A DNA stretch of 57,069 nt from DATFEN01 sp035691285. Its GTDB lineage: Bacteria > Acidobacteriota > Vicinamibacteria > Fen-336. Position numbers and translations under genes: made by a program. The stretch covers positions 1 through 57,069 of the forward strand of contig DASSJI010000171.1 of NCBI GenBank assembly GCA_035691285.1, given 5' to 3'. Numbering within the stretch: position 1 is the stretch's first letter; each line of letters begins with the position of its first letter. This document shows positions 17,472 through 26,236 of this stretch, piece by piece. The notes under the pieces are model-generated. The model was not told where the DNA came from, ran no database searches, and was given only the letters and a program-made list of their open reading frames with translations.

Positions 17472-18214
17472 GCTCCTGTCTCTCCGTGTCCTCCGTGTCT
17501 CCGTGGCTCGTTCCACGGCGTCGCGGGCAGCTCCAGCGCCGCGCCGCGCAGCGCGAGCGGCCCGGGCCGCACCTCGGCGCGGAGCGACACGAGCAGGCGG
17601 CCGGCCCCCCGGCCCTCGAAGCGCGGCCCCTGCGGCGAGAACGCCAGGGAGACGCCGCCCGGCCCCTTCGCCACGTGCTCCGCCGCGAGGAGGAGCAGGG
17701 CCGCGTCCGCGGACTCGATGTTCCGCTGCAGGCGCACCCAGGTCGTACTCGGCAGAAGGCGCAGCTCCCGGGACGCGGCAGCGGCGAGATCGAGGACGAC
17801 GAGGTCGAAGAGCCCCGAGCCCAGGAGAATCGCGACGGCCCGCGTGGCGTCGGGCGCGGCTCGAGCCGCTTCGGTCGCGCCGCGCAGCCAGAGCAGGCGG
17901 TCGAGATGGACCCCGGCCGCGGCAGCCGAGGCCGGGTCGAGACGATCGCAAGGATCCACCCAGGCCGCGAGGCCGCCCGTCCCGGTGACGCGCGCCAGGA
18001 CCGCGAGGGCGAGCCCGGTGCGGCCCGAGGAGGCCGGACCGAAGGCCTCGGAGAGCCGCCCGCGCGGGAGCCCGCCGCCCAGACGCGCATCCAGCTCCGC
18101 ATGGCCGGTGGAGAGCGGCCGAAGGCGCCTCTCGCCGCGAAGGGGCGGCGCCTCGGGCGCGAGCCGGCGCTGCCTCAGCAGCTCCTCGAGGGCGGCTTTC
18201 GTGGTCGGGATCAC
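17468..18214 (-). CDS. imuA: ImuA-like RecA-related protein
   Basis: A 248-residue RecA-like protein of the ImuA/SulA-related group that accompanies ImuB and DnaE2 in SOS-type translesion mutagenesis. The core is ELDARLGGGLPRGRLSEAFG, then GPASSGRTGLALAVLARV (a P-loop-like segment with the lysine replaced by R), then LAAWVDPCDRLDP and FDLVVLDL. I chose the GTG at 18214, which gives IPTTKAALEELLRQRRLAP, typical of these proteins. The open frame upstream is shadow sequence over surE. The last dozen residues come from a microrepeat and look foreign. No dnaE2 gene lies in the window. The AT-rich 90-base gap to surE should hold the promoter, but I see no clear LexA box. Confidence 0.78.
   Translation of the reverse strand: MIPTTKAALEELLRQRRLAPEAPPLRGERRLRPLSTGHAELDARLGGGLPRGRLSEAFGPASSGRTGLALAVLARVTGTGGLAAWVDPCDRLDPASAAAAGVHLDRLLWLRGATEAARAAPDATRAVAILLGSGLFDLVVLDLAAAASRELRLLPSTTWVRLQRNIESADAALLLLAAEHVAKGPGGVSLAFSPQGPRFEGRGAGRLLVSLRAEVRPGPLALRGAALELPATPWNEPRRHGGHGETGA
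17482..17506. repeat. CTCCGTG tandem microrepeat at imuA-imuB junction
   Basis: Three CTCCGTG units begin at 17482, 17491 and 17499. Read on the minus strand they are CACGGAG units encoding the odd RRHGGHGE tail of ImuA. From memory, repeats of this kind recur in intergenic DNA of unrelated environmental genomes; I could not verify that here. Confidence 0.6.
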
Positions 18215-18292
18215 TTTCGTTTTTTCTTCGCTATTGTGCTTCCTGGCCTTCGCTGTGTCAACCGCCAGAAGCCGCACGTCCGGCTCCAGGAA

Positions 18293-18298
18293 TAGAAT
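18293..18298 (+). promoter_or_regulatory. Candidate -10 element (TAGAAT) of surE
   Basis: TAGAAT followed by six bases (CCGGCC) and then the surE ATG, with no Shine-Dalgarno in between. This is the clearest leaderless-type arrangement in the window. Confidence 0.55.
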
Positions 18299-18304
18299 CC
18301 GGCC

Positions 18305-19081
18305 ATGCCCGAGCCACCGCGGATCCTCGTCTCGAACGACGACGGCTACGCCTCTGAAGGGATCCGCAGCCTGGCCGAGGCCCTCACTCCGCTGTGCGAG
18401 CTGTGGGTGTGCGCTCCCGAGTCGGAGCAGAGCGCCGCTTCTCACGCGATCTCGATCTACCGGCCGCTCCGCATCCGCGAGGTGCGGCCCCGCTGGTACG
18501 CCGTCGACGGCACGCCCACCGACTGCTCCTGGATCGGCATCAACCACATCCTCAAGGATCGGCGGCCGGCGCTCGTCGTGTCGGGCATCAACCACGGCCC
18601 GAACCTGGCCGACGACATCACCTACTCAGGGACGGTGGCTGCCGCCATGGAGGCCTCCATCCTCGGGGTTCCGGCCATCGCCATGAGCCTCGCGGCCCGC
18701 GGCAGCTTCGACTTCGGCCCGGCGGCCCGCTTCGCCCGCGCCCTGGTCGCGTCGGCCCTCGAGCAGACCCTGCCCTCGAACATGCTGCTGAACGTCAACG
18801 TGCCTGGGGGCGTCGAGCCCGACGGCTACGTCGTGACGCGGCTCGGGAAGCACAGCTACGGCTCCGAGATCGTCGAGAAGGTCGACCCGCGCGGGCGCCG
18901 CTACTACTGGATAGGCGGCAACGAGTACCAGCACGAGGACATCCCGGGCAGCGACTGCAACGTGGTGCTCCGGGACAAGCGGGTGTCTGTCACGCCCCTC
19001 CACCTCGACCTGACCCACCACAAGATGCGCGGCGAGGTGGCCCGCTGGGCCCTCGGCGGCTTCGTCCGCCACGAGGGCTGA
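18305..19081 (+). CDS. surE: 5'/3'-nucleotidase SurE
   Basis: A 258-residue SurE, a cytosolic metal-dependent phosphatase acting on nucleoside monophosphates and perhaps short polyphosphate. The active-site motifs are intact: LVSNDDGYASEG (paired aspartates at residues 12-13), APESEQSAASHAIS (catalytic S and N-equivalent region), YAVDGTPTDC and VSGINHGPNLADDITYSGTV. The C-terminal region through RVSVTPLHLDLTHH is normal, so the protein is full length. The gene starts six bases after a TAGAAT hexamer. Its stop abuts the stop of the convergent membrane-protein gene, forming TGATCA. Confidence 0.95.
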   Translation: MPEPPRILVSNDDGYASEGIRSLAEALTPLCELWVCAPESEQSAASHAISIYRPLRIREVRPRWYAVDGTPTDCSWIGINHILKDRRPALVVSGINHGPNLADDITYSGTVAAAMEASILGVPAIAMSLAARGSFDFGPAARFARALVASALEQTLPSNMLLNVNVPGGVEPDGYVVTRLGKHSYGSEIVEKVDPRGRRYYWIGGNEYQHEDIPGSDCNVVLRDKRVSVTPLHLDLTHHKMRGEVARWALGGFVRHEG

Positions 19082-20971
19082 TCAGTCCTCGCGCCGGAGC
19101 AGGTAGAACCCCGAGCGGCCCGCCGCCGGGCAGGTGCGGACGGCCCACACGTGCGGGCCCGGGGCGAGATCGAGCGAGAGCTCGATCCCGCGGCCCAGGA
19201 CGCCGGAGCTTCCGCCACCGGAGCGCACACGCTCCCGTCCGTCGAGCCACAGCTCGGCCGGGCCGTAGGGCGCCATCTCGTAGCGCGCGCTGCTCGGAGC
19301 CACGACGTCAAAAGGGCTTGCAAGGAGCGTGCAGCCCGCCTGTCCGACGCGACCCGCGTCCACGAATCCCTCGAGGGCTCGCGCGCCGGGAGACTCCGCG
19401 CGTGGATACTCCGGCCAGCTCGCGATGTCCGCGGCGCGCGACGGCGCGCTCGCCTGGGGCGGCCCCACGCGCCAGTCGAGGACGAAGGCGGCGTTGCGTC
19501 CGGGCCGCACGGCGGCCAGCCTGTAGACCGCGGGTTCGTCGAGCACGGAGTCGATGCGCGGGTCGGCCAGGAGCCGCGCGGACAGGAGCCCCGAGCTCAG
19601 GCCCGGGGCCACGTGGTCGCTGTCGAGGAGGGCGCCGACGGCGAGCGGGACGTCGGGCTCGCTTCCCGAGAAGACGGCCCGCTGCACCGCGTCCAGCGCC
19701 GGGCGCCAGGCCGCGAGGAACACCGGGTCCAGCACGTTCAGGTAGCGGCCCTGCGGGGCGTAGAAGACGAACAGCTCGGTGACGTCCCAGGGGGCCGCGA
19801 CGCGGGCGCCCGGCGGAACGGCGCCGCCGAAGCGCCGTCCCCCGTCCTCCAGGAGCGGCGAGAAGACGCCGGCGTTCCGCAGAGTGTCCCGGGCGGCCGA
19901 TGCGCTCGGCCACAGGGAGATGACGAGCGCCGCGGCAGCGAGCCTCGCGACCGCCGGGCCGCCCGGGAGCGGGCCGATGCGATAGCCCGGGCGGGCGACC
20001 AGCGCCAGCACCGCGAAGGGCACGAAGTACGTCCCGAAGCGCGGCATGGCGAAGACCACGAGCAGGCCGAAGACGCTCGCCGCGCCGAGGGCGAAGCGGC
20101 CTCTGCGCCCGTCGTCCTCGGCGCGCGCCTCGAGCTCCTCCCGCCTCGCCGCCACGGCGAGCAGGGCGAGCCCGACCACGAAGCCGGCGTTCAGGTGGAG
20201 CAGGTAGCGCAGGCTCGCCGCCTGGAACTCCGGTCCCGAATCCGGCAAGCGAAGGCGGAAGAGGTCGACGTTCTGCAGCAGCCAGACCTGGAGGTTGTGC
20301 GGGAAGTGCGGGTGCAGCAGCAGTCCCGCTGCTGTTCCGAGCAGGGGATAGGCCAAGAGGTCCACGCCCAGGGGACGCCGCCTTCTCCACGCCCCCTGGA
20401 GGAACCACACGAAACAAAGCCCGAGGAAGGCGTGGAACGCCGTGTAGGACAGCGCATAGGCGAACGCCACGACGCCAAGGGCGCGATGGCGGCCTCGCGC
20501 CGCCAGCTCGAGGGCGAGCAGGAGCAGGAGCAGGGACAGGGCCTCCGGACGCACGCGCAGGAGGCGCAGCGTCAGCTCGGCCGACCCGAGGTAGAGCCAG
20601 GCGGGCAGGAGCATGGCGAACCTGGCGCCGTTCCGGGCCGCCAGGGCGGTCAAGCTCGCCGCGACGAGCGCGTTCAGGACCGCGAGGGCCGCCTTCCCGG
20701 CGGCGATGCCCGGAAAGAGCGCCACGAACGGGACGAGCAGCGCGTGGAAGAGCAGCTCCTTGTCCCCGAAGCCGTCGGCGAAGACGCTGAGCCGCGTCCA
20801 CTCCAGGCCTCCGCCGAGCCCATGCTCGAGGTAGCGGCGTGCGACGGCGAGGTGGTAGTAGGAGTCGGCGTCGAAGAGCGCCTCGAACGGGGCGAGCAGG
20901 GCGGCGAACAACGCGAGCCAGCCGAAGAACGCCAGGGACGCGAGGCGCCACGGGCTCGGGCCGGCGGGCAC
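19082..20971 (-). CDS. Large polytopic membrane protein, GT-C glycosyltransferase-like
   Basis: A 629-residue protein with about ten hydrophobic helices in its first 420 residues, then a soluble beta-rich domain. The first periplasmic loop has DADSYYHLAVARRYLEHG, which recalls the acidic loop of GT-C enzymes such as STT3/PglB and PMT proteins. That supports a lipid-linked sugar transferase, but the resemblance is short and no family can be named. The C-terminus contains GIELSLDLAPGPHVWAVRTC. The GTG start is preceded by TAGAAT with five bases between. The terminal stop abuts that of surE. It is probably a single-gene transcript. Confidence 0.6.
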   Translation of the reverse strand: MPAGPSPWRLASLAFFGWLALFAALLAPFEALFDADSYYHLAVARRYLEHGLGGGLEWTRLSVFADGFGDKELLFHALLVPFVALFPGIAAGKAALAVLNALVAASLTALAARNGARFAMLLPAWLYLGSAELTLRLLRVRPEALSLLLLLLALELAARGRHRALGVVAFAYALSYTAFHAFLGLCFVWFLQGAWRRRRPLGVDLLAYPLLGTAAGLLLHPHFPHNLQVWLLQNVDLFRLRLPDSGPEFQAASLRYLLHLNAGFVVGLALLAVAARREELEARAEDDGRRGRFALGAASVFGLLVVFAMPRFGTYFVPFAVLALVARPGYRIGPLPGGPAVARLAAAALVISLWPSASAARDTLRNAGVFSPLLEDGGRRFGGAVPPGARVAAPWDVTELFVFYAPQGRYLNVLDPVFLAAWRPALDAVQRAVFSGSEPDVPLAVGALLDSDHVAPGLSSGLLSARLLADPRIDSVLDEPAVYRLAAVRPGRNAAFVLDWRVGPPQASAPSRAADIASWPEYPRAESPGARALEGFVDAGRVGQAGCTLLASPFDVVAPSSARYEMAPYGPAELWLDGRERVRSGGGSSGVLGRGIELSLDLAPGPHVWAVRTCPAAGRSGFYLLRRED

Positions 20972-20976
20972 GCGGC

Positions 20977-20982
20977 ATTCTA
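20977..20982 (-). promoter_or_regulatory. Candidate -10 element (TAGAAT) of GT-C-like gene
   Basis: On the minus strand TAGAAT is followed by five bases and the GTG start at 20971. No Shine-Dalgarno could fit between them. Confidence 0.45.
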
Positions 20983-21079
20983 GTGCGGTCCGCCGTGCGA
21001 CGACGCCCGGTTCAGCGTCCGAGGACCTCCTCGAAGAAGGCGAGCGCGCGCGGATCCTCGGATTCCCCGAGCCACGACC

Positions 21080-22315
21080 CTACTTCTGGAGGATCTCGAG
21101 CATGTAGTCCTGCGCCTCGCGGGAGTCCATCACCGAGAGCTTCTCGACGGCGGCGCGGCGGAGGGCCGGGTCCTTCTCGGCACGCGCGATCTCGATCAGG
21201 CCCCGGGCGTCGTCCTGGATGAACAGCGCCTCGAGCACGGCCTTCCGGGTCTCCAGGTCCTTCTCGGCAGCGTAGAGCCCTCGCAGGATCGCGCCGCTCG
21301 GCGGCTCGGCGTTGATCCCGAGGCCGTGAATGGCCGCGCGCCGGAGGCGCAGGTCCGCTTCCGTGCGCGCGATCTCGCCGAGCGTCTGCGTCGCCTCCGC
21401 CACACCCAGGGCCTGGAGGATCTCCTCCCTCAGCTCGACGCTGGTCTCGGCCTTGTAGAGCTGGAGCAGCTCGTCCTTGGCCTCCATGGCGCCGAGCTGC
21501 CGGATCGCCTCGCGGCGTAGCTCGGGCTCCTTCTCGGCCTTCGCCGCGGCGAACACCGGCCCCGCGTCGTCCGCGGTCATGAACGCGCGCAGGATCGCCC
21601 GCTTGAGCGGCACGTCGCTGGTGCTCGCGTAGATTTCGCTCAGCGCCCGCACGCTCGCTGGATCGTCCGAGAGGCCCAGGTAGCGGATGGCGCGCATCTG
21701 GAGGTCGGGGTTGCTGCCGCTGCGCGCCACACCGACCAGGATCTCCCGTGCCCGCGCCGACTCGCTCTGGCTCAGCACGAACAGCGCGCGGTCCTTCAAG
21801 CGCGGCGAGTGGTTGCCCTTCAGGAACCCCTCGAGGAGCGGGATGGCACGGCCCTCGTCGCTGTTCATGAGCGCGTTCAAGGCGAGCAGCTTCATCTCCT
21901 CGTCGGCCTGTGCGTCCGGAGACGCGGCCGCCGCGCCCCGCAGCTCCAGCTCCAGGGCCTTGGCCTCGCTCGCCCAGCGGCTCGCGCTGTCGGCCTTCTT
22001 CAGCTCCGCCAGGGCGGTCAGCGCTTCGGCCTTCTTGCCCAGCTTGCCGAGGGCGTAGGCCTTCCAGTACAGGGCGCCGTCGGCGCGCCGGCCGCCCATG
22101 CGGACCACCTCCGAGAAGGAGTGGACCGCCGCCTCCCACTGGCCGACGTCGAGGGCGTCGGTTGCCCGCTCGTAGACCTCCTCCGCCCGCTCGATGCGCT
22201 CCTGCTCGCGGGCCGCGCGCTCCTGCTCGCGGGCGGCCTGCTCATCGGGCTGCTCGGCGCGACCGAGCGCCGGCAAGAACGCAAGGCACAGCAGCGAGAC
22301 TCCGATTCGAAACAT
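21080..22315 (-). CDS. Exported HEAT-repeat protein
   Basis: A 411-residue protein with a signal peptide (RIGVSLLCLAFLPALGRA). A strongly charged helical segment follows (EQAAREQERAAREQERIERA), then a TPR-like pair (about 40-110), then a solenoid of HEAT-type repeats to the end (for example LQMRAIRYLGLSDDPASVRA, LRREAIRQLGAMEAKDEL, LRRAAVEKLSVMDSREAQ). I chose the ATG at 22315 because it opens the signal peptide and has AAGGAAAG eight bases upstream. A GTG at 22354 that overlaps the anti-sigma stop is the alternative. It is the third gene of the sigma/anti-sigma operon and is likely a periplasmic scaffold, perhaps the sensory output of that stress pathway. Confidence 0.82.
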   Translation of the reverse strand: MFRIGVSLLCLAFLPALGRAEQPDEQAAREQERAAREQERIERAEEVYERATDALDVGQWEAAVHSFSEVVRMGGRRADGALYWKAYALGKLGKKAEALTALAELKKADSASRWASEAKALELELRGAAAASPDAQADEEMKLLALNALMNSDEGRAIPLLEGFLKGNHSPRLKDRALFVLSQSESARAREILVGVARSGSNPDLQMRAIRYLGLSDDPASVRALSEIYASTSDVPLKRAILRAFMTADDAGPVFAAAKAEKEPELRREAIRQLGAMEAKDELLQLYKAETSVELREEILQALGVAEATQTLGEIARTEADLRLRRAAIHGLGINAEPPSGAILRGLYAAEKDLETRKAVLEALFIQDDARGLIEIARAEKDPALRRAAVEKLSVMDSREAQDYMLEILQK

Positions 22316-22350
22316 GACGGCTTTCCTTTCTTGGATGATCCCGGGTTCCA

Positions 22351-23091
22351 TCACGAAACGGTCCGCGGCCGGTCGCGCTTCTGCGCCCGCTCGCGTACCT
22401 GGGACTGCAGCGCCTTGACCTTGAACAGGAGCCCCCGATCCTCGATGCGCTCCCGCAGTTCGCGGACGTCTTCGGGGCCCATCTCCGCGGGTCCGTTGGC
22501 GATCTCGACGAGCAGGCGCTCAAGCTCGTCGAGGACGTCTGCCAGGCGCGCCTCGCCGGCCCGGGCGGCGCTCTGCCGATAGATCCGGCTGTTCGCCACG
22601 AGGTTCGCGGCCCAGGCCCGCTCGGCCGAGATGTTCACGGCCGCGCCCTGTGTGGGCGCCCCCGCCAGCTCGACGAGAACGCGGCGGGAGCGCTCCAGGT
22701 GGTCCTCGACGGCCCCCATGAGCACGCGCTCGCGATGCGCGGCACGGGCAGAGGGGCCCGGCGAAGGCCCCGGAGGCGATTGGGTGTGCCGGCCCAGGAG
22801 GAAGGCGAGCACGAGCGAGGCCGCCAGGGCCGCCGGCAGGAGCAGGCGGCGCGGCTGGAAGGCGGCGACGCGCGGGGCGTCGAGGCGCGGCTCGAGGCGC
22901 GCCCACAGCTCCGCTCCGTATCGCTCGCCCGGCTCGGGTGCCTCGTCGACGACGGCCAGCAGGTCACGATCGAGCGCGTCGCGACGGGCGCAGCACTCGG
23001 CGCAGGCTTCGAGGTGCGCGGCGGCGTCCTCGCGCCCGGGCTCGCCATAGTGGTGCAGGACGAGGTCCTCCTCGCTCAGGTGCCCGCTCAT
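22351..23091 (-). CDS. Anti-sigma factor with zinc-finger domain
   Basis: A 246-residue single-pass membrane protein. The N-terminal cytoplasmic part has the ZAS-type zinc motif H-x3-C-x2-C in HLEACAECCARRDALDRDL. One membrane helix follows (RRLLLPAALAASLVLAFLLG, about residues 80-100). The periplasmic part is mostly helical and charged, ending in a coiled-coil-like segment (VRELRERIEDRGLLFKVKAL). The start overlaps the sigma factor stop (ATGA at 23088-23091), the usual arrangement for a sigma factor and its inhibitor. Release presumably needs an envelope signal. No protease gene is adjacent; the rhomboid at 31785 is too distant to link. Confidence 0.88.
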   Translation of the reverse strand: MSGHLSEEDLVLHHYGEPGREDAAAHLEACAECCARRDALDRDLLAVVDEAPEPGERYGAELWARLEPRLDAPRVAAFQPRRLLLPAALAASLVLAFLLGRHTQSPPGPSPGPSARAAHRERVLMGAVEDHLERSRRVLVELAGAPTQGAAVNISAERAWAANLVANSRIYRQSAARAGEARLADVLDELERLLVEIANGPAEMGPEDVRELRERIEDRGLLFKVKALQSQVRERAQKRDRPRTVS

Positions 23092-23654
23092 CCCAAGGCC
23101 TCCTGGGCAAGCGGCTGGAGCGCGGCGCGCAGCTTCCGGACCGCACGGAACACCGAGTGCTTGGCGGCGCTCGTGTCGAGACCCAGCGCCGCGCCGATCT
23201 CGGCGATGGACCGTCCCTCGTGGTGGCGCAGCACGAACGCCGTGCGCTCCGCCGGCGTCAGTCGCCGCATCGCCGCCGTGAGCTGCCGCCGCAGGTCCGC
23301 GCCGGCCGCGAGCCGCTCGGGCGATGCTCCCTCCGACTCTATCGGGAGCGGACCCTGCTCGCCCTCGATCGGATCCTCAGGCCGTCGGGCCCGAGCCCGG
23401 AGCTGGTCGTAGGCGCAATTCGACGCGATGCGGTAGATCCAGGTCGAGAAGTTCGACCTCGATTCGAAACGGTCCAGGCTCCGGTAGGCCTTCAAGAACG
23501 CCTCCTGCGCCACGTCCTCCGCGTCGCCCTGGTTCCCGGTGATCCGGTAGGCCAGCCGGTAGACGTTCCGGCCGTGGCGCTCGACGAGGAAGCGAAACGC
23601 CTCCCGATCCCCTGCCCGAGCACGCTCGACGAAGGCCGCATCCTCCCCTGCCAT
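23088..23654 (-). CDS. ECF RNA polymerase sigma factor
   Basis: A 188-residue group IV sigma factor. Region 2 is clear (VYRLAYRITGNQGDAEDVAQ, AFLKAYRSLDRFESRSNFST, WIYRIASNCAYDQLRARARR). Region 4 has RLTPAERTAFVLRHHEGRSI, then AEIGAALGLDTSAAKHSVFR as the helix-turn-helix. A 45-residue linker separates them. It probably directs its own operon. The ATG has AAAGGTG about five bases upstream. An AT-richer patch about 30-40 bases further on (23690s) could be the promoter, but I cannot assign an ECF-specific -35. Confidence 0.92.
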   Translation of the reverse strand: MAGEDAAFVERARAGDREAFRFLVERHGRNVYRLAYRITGNQGDAEDVAQEAFLKAYRSLDRFESRSNFSTWIYRIASNCAYDQLRARARRPEDPIEGEQGPLPIESEGASPERLAAGADLRRQLTAAMRRLTPAERTAFVLRHHEGRSIAEIGAALGLDTSAAKHSVFRAVRKLRAALQPLAQEALG

Positions 23655-23694
23655 CCAGCACCTTTGGACGCCGCGAGCGCCCCGCGGTTGGGTC

Positions 23695-25200
23695 CTATTC
23701 TTGAAGCGCCGGCGCTCCAGCGCCGACCGGCAAGTCCGGACAGAACAAGCCCTTGTCCGTCACCCGCCAGTAGGCGCCCGTCCGCTCTCGCTCCTCCCAG
23801 CGGGTGAAGCGATAGTCCTGGAGCCGCGCTCGGATGCGGGCCGGCGGACCCTCCGGGAACGGGTTGCCGTCGAGAAGGGCGAGGACGGGCGGCGAGCCCT
23901 CCTCGAGGCGCTCGGCGAAACGGTGAAACCAGGGCGCGCCTTCGCAGCTTCCGCGGAGCGCGGCGAACCACATCTGCCAGTCGAGCCGCGGCTGGTGCGG
24001 CGCGACGAACGCGGGCGCGCGCCGGGGATCGCCCGGCTTGTAGCGAAACGCGTACGGCCGCCATTCGACGCCGTCCCTGCTGCCCTCGACCAGGATCTCG
24101 GGCCGCTCGGTCGTCATCACGGCGAAGAGACCGTACGGGTTGAAGCTCCGGAAGGGCGCCACCAGCCGATAGAGGTTGACGAGCGGGCCGGGCCAAGGGA
24201 CGCGAGCGAAGGACCCAACGAAGGGGACGAGCGCGAGGAGGCACAGGACGAGCGCCCCTGCGCGCCACGCCCACGCGGCCGCGGGCCGCGGCACGGGTGA
24301 GCGCTCCGGTGCGGACGAGCCCCGCCATGGCACGGCGTCGTCGAGCAGCAGCAGGCACAGCGCGATGGACAGCAGGTTGAAGAACGTGTAGTTGCCCGTC
24401 GCCGCGATGAGGAGCTGGAGGCCGACCAGCGGAGCGAAGCCGAGGAGGCGCGCCCGGCGCGGACCGAGCGCGAGGAACGGCACGAGCAGCTCCACCGCGA
24501 ACATCGAGGCGCACGACAGCTTCTGGACCCAGGGCGGGAGCTGATGCGCGTACCAGCCGACCCACGTGGGGAGCGGCTGCGTCTCGTAGTGGAAGGTGAG
24601 GGCGGTCAGGCTTCGCCAGGTGGGATCGCCGCTCGCGAGCTTCGCCACGCCCGAGGCCAGCATCAGCCGGAACAGCAGGAAGCGAAGCAGCCACAGGGCG
24701 GGGGCGTTCGGCTCGCGAGGCCGCGGCCGAAGGCCCCAGGGAGCCAGGAGCACGGCCAGGAGGGTCGTCTCGAGAAGCAGGCCGTCCCACTGGTAGCCGA
24801 GGAAGGCCTGCCCGACGCTCGAAAGGGACAGGTAGAGCGCCCAGAGTGCGACGAGCAGCGGACCCGGCGCGATCCCGAGGGCGAGCAGCCCTCCCAGGGA
24901 CGCCCCGAGCCAGCAGACCCCGCGGAGCGCTGCGTCGCTCGCGCCGAGCCAGAACACCGTGGGCACGAGCCAGTAACGCTCCGCGCCGGTCTGCGCCCGC
25001 AAGAGCTCGAGCAGCTCGGACGCGGGCAGGATGCCGCGCGAGCCGACGAGGCCCTCGACCTGGACGCCGAGGGATGCGAACGCGATGGCATGGATCGCGC
25101 CCAGGGCGCGGACGAACAGGAACGCGACGCGCGCGTGCGAGGGCGGAGCCTTCAGCCCCGCGGCTTGTGCCGGCGGGCGATCTTGTGGATCGAGCGCCAC
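23695..25200 (-). CDS. Lipase maturation factor (LMF)-like membrane protein
   Basis: About 501 residues, polytopic, matching the lipase maturation factor family (PF06762). The diagnostic segments are FLGYQWDGLLLETTLLAVLL, LMLASGVAKLASGDPTW, PLPTWVGWYAHQLPPW and, in the soluble C-terminal part, RSFNPYGLFAVMTTERPEI and APHQPRLDWQMWFAALRG. In animals the family helps fold lipases in the endoplasmic reticulum; the bacterial role is unknown. The start is uncertain. GTG at 25200 lies inside rsgA, overlapping it by 49 bases, and has AGAGG upstream. The only later candidate before the homology begins is a CTG at 25155 overlapping the rsgA stop. Confidence 0.83.
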   Translation of the reverse strand: MALDPQDRPPAQAAGLKAPPSHARVAFLFVRALGAIHAIAFASLGVQVEGLVGSRGILPASELLELLRAQTGAERYWLVPTVFWLGASDAALRGVCWLGASLGGLLALGIAPGPLLVALWALYLSLSSVGQAFLGYQWDGLLLETTLLAVLLAPWGLRPRPREPNAPALWLLRFLLFRLMLASGVAKLASGDPTWRSLTALTFHYETQPLPTWVGWYAHQLPPWVQKLSCASMFAVELLVPFLALGPRRARLLGFAPLVGLQLLIAATGNYTFFNLLSIALCLLLLDDAVPWRGSSAPERSPVPRPAAAWAWRAGALVLCLLALVPFVGSFARVPWPGPLVNLYRLVAPFRSFNPYGLFAVMTTERPEILVEGSRDGVEWRPYAFRYKPGDPRRAPAFVAPHQPRLDWQMWFAALRGSCEGAPWFHRFAERLEEGSPPVLALLDGNPFPEGPPARIRARLQDYRFTRWEERERTGAYWRVTDKGLFCPDLPVGAGAPALQE

Positions 25201-26213
25201 TTCCTCCTCTGCTCGGCCTCGAGCCGACGGTCCTGGCGAGCGGCGAGGGCCACGAGCTCCTTCTGCAGCTTGTGGTAGCTGTCGAGCCGCTTCGGATCGA
25301 GCCGCCCCTGCTCGATCGCCGCCCGCACCGCGCAGCCGGGCTCGCGGGCGTGCCCGCAGTCCCCGAAGCGACAGCCCGCGGCCAGCTCGTCGATGTCGGC
25401 GAAGGTCGGGCCGAGGCCCGCGGCCGAGTCCCAGAGCTGCAGCTCCCGCATTCCCGGCGTGTCGATGACGAGCGCGCCGCCGGGCAGCGCGAGGAGCTCG
25501 CGCGCGCTGGTGGTGTGGCGGCCGCGGTCGTCGCTCGCGCGGACCTCGCGGGTGCGCAGCCGCTCCTCGCCCAGCAGGCGGTTGATCAGGGTGGACTTGC
25601 CGACCCCCGACGAGCCGAGCAGCGCCACGGTTCGCCCGGGGCCCAGGTACGCGCCGATGGCCTCGAGGCCTCGGCCCGTCCTCGCGCTCACGAGGTGGGT
25701 CGGCGCGCCCAGCGCCTCGATCTCGCGCCTCCGGGCGTCGGGATCGTCGCACACGTCCGCCTTGCTCAGCAGCACGACCGGCGAGGCGCCGCTGTCCCAG
25801 GCCACGGTCAGGTAACGCTCCAGGCGGCGCGGGTTGTAGTCGCCGTCGAGGCCCATCACGAGGAAGACTGTGTCGACGTTCGCCGCGACGACCTGCTCCT
25901 CGGCCTCGTCGCCCGCCGTCTTGCGCGAGAAGCGGCTCTTCCGCGGCAGGATCGCGTGGATCGTCGCCTGCTCCTCGGCCCTCACGGCCCTCGCGGCCAC
26001 CCAGTCGCCCACCGCCGGGAAGTCCGCGCGGCCGGAGGCCTCGTGGCGCAGCCTGCCCGTGACCCTCGCGAGGCGCGCACCCTCGGCCGTGAGCAGCGTG
26101 TAGACGTGCTGGTGCTCGGCGCCGACCCGCGCGGGGACGAGTCCTTCGGCCGCGTGCGGCTCGAACGCCCGGGCCAGCTCGTCGCTCCAGCCGAGCGCCG
26201 CGAGGTCGGCCAT
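25152..26213 (-). CDS. rsgA: Ribosome small subunit-dependent GTPase A
   Basis: A 353-residue circularly permuted GTPase involved in late 30S subunit maturation. An OB-like N-terminal domain is followed by the G domain in permuted order: NVDTVFLVMGLDGDYNPRRL, LLSKADVCDD (G4), LGSSGVGKSTLINRLLGE (P-loop) and VIDTPGMRELQLW (G3). The C-terminal zinc knuckle is CRFGDCGHAREPGC. The tail is basic (RRKWRSIHKIARRHKPRG), as usual for RNA contact. The ATG at 26213 lies ten bases after a minus-strand TAGAAT. The divergent gene on the other strand begins only 23 bases away. Confidence 0.95.
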   Translation of the reverse strand: MADLAALGWSDELARAFEPHAAEGLVPARVGAEHQHVYTLLTAEGARLARVTGRLRHEASGRADFPAVGDWVAARAVRAEEQATIHAILPRKSRFSRKTAGDEAEEQVVAANVDTVFLVMGLDGDYNPRRLERYLTVAWDSGASPVVLLSKADVCDDPDARRREIEALGAPTHLVSARTGRGLEAIGAYLGPGRTVALLGSSGVGKSTLINRLLGEERLRTREVRASDDRGRHTTSARELLALPGGALVIDTPGMRELQLWDSAAGLGPTFADIDELAAGCRFGDCGHAREPGCAVRAAIEQGRLDPKRLDSYHKLQKELVALAARQDRRLEAEQRRKWRSIHKIARRHKPRG

Positions 26214-26222
26214 GCGCGAGGG

Positions 26223-26229
26223 TATTCTA
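26223..26229. promoter_or_regulatory. Candidate bidirectional -10 element (TATTCTA/TAGAATA)
   Basis: The 23 bases between rsgA (minus, start 26213) and the gene at 26237 (plus) contain TATTCTA. On the plus strand TATTCT ends eight bases before the ATG. On the minus strand TAGAAT ends ten bases before the rsgA ATG. One heptamer could therefore set both start sites, with essentially leaderless transcripts on each side. Confidence 0.45.
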
Positions 26230-26236
26230 GCGACGC

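Noticed and set aside
22316..22354. GTG at 22354 as the HEAT-repeat protein start
   Set aside because: It adds 13 residues before a well-formed signal peptide, and the ATG at 22315 has its own ribosome-binding site. It is kept only as an alternative.
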